Part shown: positions 58,264 to 64,000 of the stretch, one piece after another
How the letters are laid out: each line of letters opens with the position of its first letter
How positions within the stretch are numbered: position 1 is the first letter of the stretch
Assembly: GCF_018446385.1 (NCBI RefSeq)
Contig: NC_056000.1
Coordinates: forward strand, 49,942,722 to 50,006,721
DNA from: Zingiber officinale
Taxonomy: Eukaryota > Streptophyta > Magnoliopsida > Zingiberales > Zingiberaceae
Reading direction: 5' to 3'
DNA: 64,000 bases
Position numbers and translations under genes: made by a program
Notes under the pieces: generated by a model
Told to the model about the DNA's origin: nothing
The model's input: only the letters and a program-made list of their open reading frames with translations
Database searches by the model: none

Positions 58264-59728
58264 AGGAGAGATTACCGTCTACATGGGCAATGCTACTAAG
58301 GTGGCGGCTGTTGCAGTGGGAGACGTCTACTTATCTTTTAGTAGAAATAAAAATTTGGTTTTAAGAAATTGTCTTTATGTACCCAGTTTTAGAAAGAATT
58401 TAATTTCAATTTCTAAACTGTTTTTAGATTGATATTCAGTTTCCTTTAGCAACGATGTAGTTATTAAGAGAAATAAAGTGATTATCTGTTCTGGTACATT
58501 AGTTGGCAATTTATATATTTTAAATCTAATTTCTCCCACAAAGCAAAACATGAAAATTTATAACTCATCTTCTAACTCAAATAAGAGAAAAGAACCTTCG
58601 GAAATGAACCAAGTATATCTTTGGCATCTAAGGCTTGGTCATATTAACTTAAGTAGGATTCAGAGGCTAATAGCCGATGGACTTTTGGGTTCATTAGAGT
58701 TGGAAAATTTTTCAACTTGTGAATCTTGCTTAGAAGGTAAAATGACCAAGAGGTCGTTCAAGGCCAAGGGGTATAGAGCCAAAGAAATGTTAGAATTGGT
58801 TCATTCTGATTTGTGTGGTCCTATGTCTGTCCAGGCAAGAGGTGGTTTTGAATATTTTGTCTCTTTTATAGATGATTATTCAAGATACGGATACATTTAC
58901 CTAATGCGCCGCAAGTCCGAGTGCTTTGATAAGTTCAAAGAATACAAGGCTGATGTGGAGAAACGACTAGGTAAAAGTATCAAGACACTATGATCTGATC
59001 GTGGTGGCGAATACCTCTTAGGAGAGTTTAGGAATTACTTATCAGAGGCTAGGATTCAATCCCAATTGTCTGCACCTGGAACACCCCAACAAAATGGTGT
59101 AGCAGAATGAAGGAATAGGACTCTTATGGAGATGGTTAGATCGATGATGAGTTATTCAGAATTACCAAATTCGTTTTGGGGATATGCTCTAGAAACAGCA
59201 GTATACGTTTTGAACTTAGTACCTTCTAAATCAGTTTCTTCTACTCCCACAGAATTGTGGAATGGGCGAAAACCCAGTCTAAAACATATTCGGATTTGGG
59301 GTAGTCCAGTACATGTGCTGAAACCAGATGCTGATAAGTTAGAATCTCGTACAGAAGTTCGAGTGTTTGTAGGATATCCCAAAGGAACGAAAGAAGGTTT
59401 ATTTTATAGTCCTAAAGACCAGAAGGTCATTGTTAGCACCAATGCCCAGTTTTTAGAAGAAGACTATATAATGGATCACAAACCCAGTAGTAAAGTTGTT
59501 TTAGAAGAACTAAGAGAGGACACGTCTACTTTAGTACCAACAGTACAAGATGAAGTACCACAAGAAACTGCAACACGTGTCACACATGATACACAACCAC
59601 ATACAGTGCCTCGTCGTAGTGGGAGGGTTGTAAGGCAGCCTGAGAGATTCATGTTTTTGGGAGAGTCTTCGGACTTGATCCCGGGTAAACATGAACCTGA
59701 TCCCCGGACATATGACGAAGCACTCTAA
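58264..59728 (+). pseudogene. Protease and integrase of the Copia element
   Basis: The protease region is recognised by order and by VYVGNATKVAAVAVGDV-like and LYVPSFRKNLISISKL; its catalytic Asp motif is not clear. The integrase zinc-binding motif is LWHLRLGHINLSRI .. CESCLEGKM, followed by the core HSDLCGPM, FIDDYSRYGYIYL and APGTPQQNGVAE. Stops: TGA 58430-58432, TGA 58991-58993, TGA 59108-59110 and TAA 59726-59728. Each is one C-to-T or G-to-A change from the expected codon. Confidence 0.85.
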
Positions 59729-61282
59729 GATATAGATGCAGCATCTTGGCAAAAGGCGATGAATTCTGAAATAGAGTCTATGTACTCTAATAAGGTCTGG
59801 GAGCTTGTAGAACCACCTGATGGTGTAAAAGCCGTTGGATGCAAGTGGATCTATAAAAGGAAAAGAGGGACAGACGGGAAGGTAGAAACCTTCAAAGCTA
59901 GGCTTGTTGCGAAAGGGTACACTCAGAAAGAGGGAATCGATTATGAGGAAACCTTTTCACCGGTAGCCATGCTTAAGTCTATCCGGATACTTTTATCCAT
60001 TGCTGCTCATATGGATTATGAGATTTGACAAATGGATGTCAAGACAGCTTTCCTTAATGGAAGTCTTGAAGAGAACATCCATATGAAGCAACCAGAAGGG
60101 TTCATTGAAAAAGGCAAAGAGCATCTAGTGTGCAAGCTCAATCGGTCCATTTATGGACTGAAGCAAGCTTCAAGATCTTGGAACATCCGGTTTAATGAAG
60201 TAATCCAGTCATATGGATTTATTCAAAGTCCGGATGAGTCTTGTATATATAAGAAGTGTAACGGAAACGTGGTGGTATTTCTTGTACTATACGTAGATGA
60301 TATTTTGTTAATTGGCAACAATGTCAAGGTATTATCAGACGTAAGGGTATGGTTGTCCAAACAATTTGATATGAAGGACTTAGGAGAGTGTGCACACATT
60401 CTTGGGATCAAAGTAATAAGGGATCGCAAGAAAAGAATGTTGTGTCTGTCCCAAGTTTCATATATAGATACAATCCTTGCTCGTTTTAGCATGCAGGATT
60501 CCAAGAAAGGTTTCTTACCTTTTAGGCATGGAATAGCTCTATCTAAAGAGATGTCTCCTAAGACATCAAAGGAGATAGAAAACATGAAAGCAGTTCCTTA
60601 TGCCTCGGCTGTAGGAAGCCTTGTGTATGCAATGCTATGTACGAGACCTGATATTTGTTTTGCCGTGGGCATGGTCAGCAGATATCAGAGTAACCCTGGA
60701 CAAGGACATTGGACTGCGATAAAACATATATTAAAGTACCTGAGAAGGACTAGAGATTATATGCTAGTTTACCAAGCAGACGATTTGCTCCCTGTGGGTT
60801 ACACGGATTCAGATTTCCAATCAGATAGGGACAACAGTAAGTCTACATCAGGCTATGTGTTTACTTTAGGAGGTGGAGCCATTTCATGGAGGAGTGTTAA
60901 GCAGAAATGCGTTTCGGACTCAACCATGGAAGCTGAGTATGTAGCAGCCTCTGAGGCAGCTAAAGAAGCAGTATGGCTCAGGAACTTTCTAATAGACTTA
61001 GATGTGATTCCTTGTTTGCCCAAAATCATCACAATTTATTGTGATAATAGCGGTGCAGTTGCAAACTCGAAGGAACCACGAGCTCATAAGGCAAGTAAGC
61101 ATATAGAGCGCAAATACCACTTGATACGAGATATCGTGAAGCGAGGAGAAGTTGTCATCGCCAAGATTGCATCAGCGGATAACCTGGCAGATCCTTTCAC
61201 TAAGGCCCTTCCAGCAAAAGCTTTCGATCGACATGTGGAGGGAATGAGAATCAGATGTATGGTAGAAGATATGACAGCTTAG
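59729..61282 (+). pseudogene. Reverse transcriptase and RNase H of the Copia element
   Basis: [69 protein letters not shown] and the active-site YVDDILL at 60290-60310. RNase H: YTDSDFQSDRDNSKSTSGY, DSTMEAEYVAASEAAKEAVW, CDNSGAVA and ASKHIERKYHLIRD. All catalytic acidic residues appear present. One stop, TGA at 60026-60028, in place of the Trp in DYEIWQMDV; after it 416 codons are open to the TAG at 61280-61282. It would convert RNA to cDNA. Confidence 0.9.
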
Positions 61283-61303
61283 TCATTAGTATAAGTGGGA
61301 GAT

Positions 61304-63129
61304 TGTTGGAGTGTATACTGAAAGTCTAAGTTTTTGTAAACATTTATTTGAAATAAAGAATCACATTTGGTCAAATTATCTACATTTGTTTGTAGTTGTT
61401 CAATTAATTTATATTGTAGATAACATAGTATGTGGTGTCACATGCAGAATATGATGTTATCAGTACCTTATAAATTATAAACAGTAGCTCACGACCAAAA
61501 TGGAAAGGAACAAACCATTAGAAGGTCGTAGTGTAATTAGGTATTAGTTTATCTTGACTATATAATTACACTAGTACACTCAGAGTGTATTGAGTAAGAC
61601 CATTTGAGGTCGTTTCTTTTATACTGACTTTATAAAGGAACAAAGACCTCGGTTATTATGGAAGTGTGTGCTCTTAATCCTAATATAATAACAAACACAT
61701 ATATTTGATATTTATTTCTTTAATTTATTAATGGGTGAGATTTAGTTCGATGAATCAATAAACCCGATAAGTTGGGAAATGGTATCACTTATAGTGTGTG
61801 TTGTTGATTATAGAAGGAAACTGTGTCCTAGAGATATTAAGTTGATAATGTCCCCAAGAGGAGCTCATAAGAATTGTCATGTTAAACCCTGCAGGTGGAC
61901 TTAGTCCGACATGATGATAAGGTTGAGTGGTACTACTCTCGGACTAAGATATTAATTAAATGAGTTGTCAGTAACTCACTTAATTAGTGGACATTCGATA
62001 TCTTAAACACAGGGAGACTAACACACTCATAATAAGAAGGAGCCCAAAAATATAATTTGGGATTGGTGCGGTAGTTCAATAATAGTTCTCTAGTGAAATG
62101 AATTATTATTGATAAAATTAAGTTGTGTGTTCGGGGCGAACACGGGATGCTTAATTTTATCGGGAGACCAAAACCAATTCCTCCTCTCGGTCCCTATCGT
62201 AGCCTCTTATTTATAGAGTACTATACCCACCTATACCCACCTTCTATACTCACCTAAAGGGGGTCGGCCAAACTAGCTTGGAATCAAGCTAGGGCCGGCC
62301 TAAGCATGGTTTAGGGTGGTCGGCCCTAGCTTGAACCCAAGCTAGAGGGGCCGGCCATAATTAAATTAAAAAGAATTTTAATTTTATTTTTTATTATGTG
62401 GAAGATATAATTTATTAAAGAGAATTAAAATTAAAATATCTCTCTAAAAGGATCTACAAAAGATTAAAGAAAGAGATTAGATCTCTTTCCTTATTTGTAG
62501 ATTGGAAAGATATTTTATTTTTTCTCTTTAAAAATTATTCACATGTTGAAAAATTAAAATTATAGAAATTTCTTTTTATCAACCATGAAGGGATTATAAA
62601 GGGAAATTTTATTTTTTAAAATTTCCAAAGACAAATAAGGAAGTTTTAATTGTTGATTGAAACTCTCCTAATTTTTCTATTTGAGGTGGTCGGCCATGAT
62701 TAGTTGATTAAGAAATTTTATTAAAATTTTCTTAATTAATTATTGTCAAAGAAAGTTAAGGAAATTTTATTATAAATAAATTTCCTTATTTGCCAAAGCC
62801 AAGGAATATAAAAGAAGGGGTAGAGGTGTCTTCATGGGTGACAACTTCTATTGTTCTCTCCCTCTTTTCCTTGGTGTTGTAGCCGGCCATTCTCTTTTTC
62901 TTTCTTCCTCTTTGTGGTGGCCGAATTCTTCATCTCCCTTGGAGCTCTTGTGGTGGCCGGATACTACTTGGAGAAGAAGAAGAAGGAGGAGAGAAAGCTT
63001 GCATCCCTTGGAGCTTGGTTGGTGATTTGTTCTTCATCCTTGGTAAAGCTTCCTTGTTGTGGCCGAACCTAGCTAGGAGGAGGAGAAGGTGGTTGGTGGT
63101 TTCTCATCTCGGAAGATCGTTGCCCACAC
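61304..63129 (+). repeat. 3' LTR of the Copia element, interrupted
   Basis: 1826 bp collinear with the 5' LTR from its TGTTGGAGTG start to the CGTTGCCCACAC position (55733 in the 5' LTR). The remaining about 580 bp are displaced to the right of the window by the next insertion. Confidence 0.92.
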
Positions 63130-64000
63130 TGTTGGAGTGTATATTGAAAGTCTAAGCTTTGTAAACATTCATTATGAATAAAGAATCACATTTGGTCAAA
63201 TTGTCTACATTTAGTTGTAGTTGTTCAATTAATTTATACTGTAGATAACATAGTATGTGGTGTCACATGCAGAAGATGATGTTATCAGTACCTTATAAAT
63301 TATAAACAGTAGCTCACGACCAAAATGGAAAGGAACAAACCATTAGAAGGTCGTAGTGTAATTAGGTATCAGTTTATCTTGACTGTATAATTACACTAGT
63401 ACACTTAGAGTGTATTGAGTAGGACCATTTGAGGTCATTTCTTTTATACTGATTTTATAAAGAAATAAAGACCTCGGTTATTATGGAAGTGTGTGCTCTT
63501 AATCCTAATATAATAACAAGCACATATATTTGATATTTATTTCTTTAATTTATCAATGGGTGAGATTTAGTTCGATGAATCAATAAGCCCGATAAGTTGG
63601 GAAATGGTATCACTTATAGTGTGTGTTGTTGATTATAGAAGGAAACTGTGTCCTAAAGATACTAGGTTGATAATGTCCCCAAGAGGAGCTCATAAGGATT
63701 GTCATGTTAAACCCTGCAGGTGAACTTAGTCCGACATGACGATAAGGTTGAGTGGTACTACTCTTGGATTAAGATATTAATTAAATGAGTTGTCAGTAAC
63801 TCACTTAATTAGTGGACATTCGATATCTTAAACATAGGGAGACTAACACACTCATAATAAGAAGGAGCCCAAAAATGTAATTTGGGATTGGTGCGATAGT
63901 TCAATAATAGTTCTCTAGTGGAATGAATTATTATTGATAAAATTAAGTTGTGTGTTCGGGGCGAACATAGGATGCTTAATTTTATCGGGAGACCAAAACC
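63130..64000 (+). mobile_element. LTR of the same Copia family, inserted in the 3' LTR, runs off the window
   Basis: Starts TGTTGGAGTGTATATTGAAAG and continues collinear with the other LTRs of the family to the window end. Whether it is a solo LTR or a full element cannot be seen. Confidence 0.9.

Larger units (their letters stand above)
53903..63129 (+). mobile_element. Copia-type LTR retrotransposon with long LTRs, nearly full length
   Basis: 5' LTR 53903-56312, primer site TTGGTATCAGAGC just after, gag, protease, integrase, RT and RNase H in Copia order, purine tract AAGTGGGAGAT (61293-61303), then a 3' LTR from 61304 that is interrupted at 63130 by another LTR. Sequence similarity to Angela/Tork-type elements is suspected but not tested. 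Six in-frame stops make it non-autonomous today. Confidence 0.93.

Overview
This 64-kb window is nuclear plant DNA. It has spliced genes with GT-AG introns, and a class III peroxidase and a Mediator subunit of plant type. Dense nested LTR retrotransposons carry tRNA-iMet primer sites (TGGTATCAGAGC). The GC-rich peroxidase exons and the style of the repeats suggest a monocot. Zingiberales/Zingiberaceae is a guess from general impression only. No tRNA, rRNA, CRISPR or bacterial-type operon was seen.

Layout. 1-2371: right end of a gag-only Copia-type element, followed by an inverted LTR scrap (2494-2689). 2690-11923: a decayed Gypsy/Tat element on the minus strand (gag, protease, RT, RNase H, second RNase H, integrase) with an antisense, intron-containing additional ORF on the plus strand. 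12225-31902: a gene island with a class III peroxidase (+), MED10 (-), a small membrane protein (-) and a 542-residue protein with a permuted papain/YiiX-like layout (-). MED10 intron 3 is 8.7 kb because it holds a complete 7.15-kb gag-only LTR element (15558-22711, duplication GAATA). 31903-33807: AT-rich spacer with a decayed zinc-finger homeodomain (ZHD) pseudogene. 33808-53902: a second Tat element on the minus strand, split by two solo LTRs of one Copia family (38495-40843, duplication GTCTA; 40970-43512, duplication GACAC), one solo LTR of another family (44961-46827) and a complete gag-only element (47166-50831, duplication ATATC). 53903-63129: a Copia element with long LTRs, autonomous in layout but disabled, inserted in the Tat gag. 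63130-64000: another LTR of that family inserted in its 3' LTR.

Most unusual structure. The LTR family in MED10 and in the solo LTR at 44961-46827 is largely built of short inverted-repeat units. The outer arms differ from unit to unit but stay complementary (CCAACA/TGTTGG, CCTAGCA/TGCTAGG, CCAAGTG/CACTTGG, CCGGATG/CATCGG, CCAGATG/CATCTGG). A second array alternates CCTAG..CTAGG with CCTGG..CCAGG around one fixed loop, and a third is ATCGAT-centred with covarying flanks. This pattern looks like selection for, or concerted copying of, hairpins. A second point is a gag-only family whose gag was probably once fused in frame to an 11-residue-repeat domain; the two copies are broken by different lesions.

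The host genes show no shared pathway. Exon structures were built by hand from splice consensus, reading frame and family resemblance, without transcript evidence.
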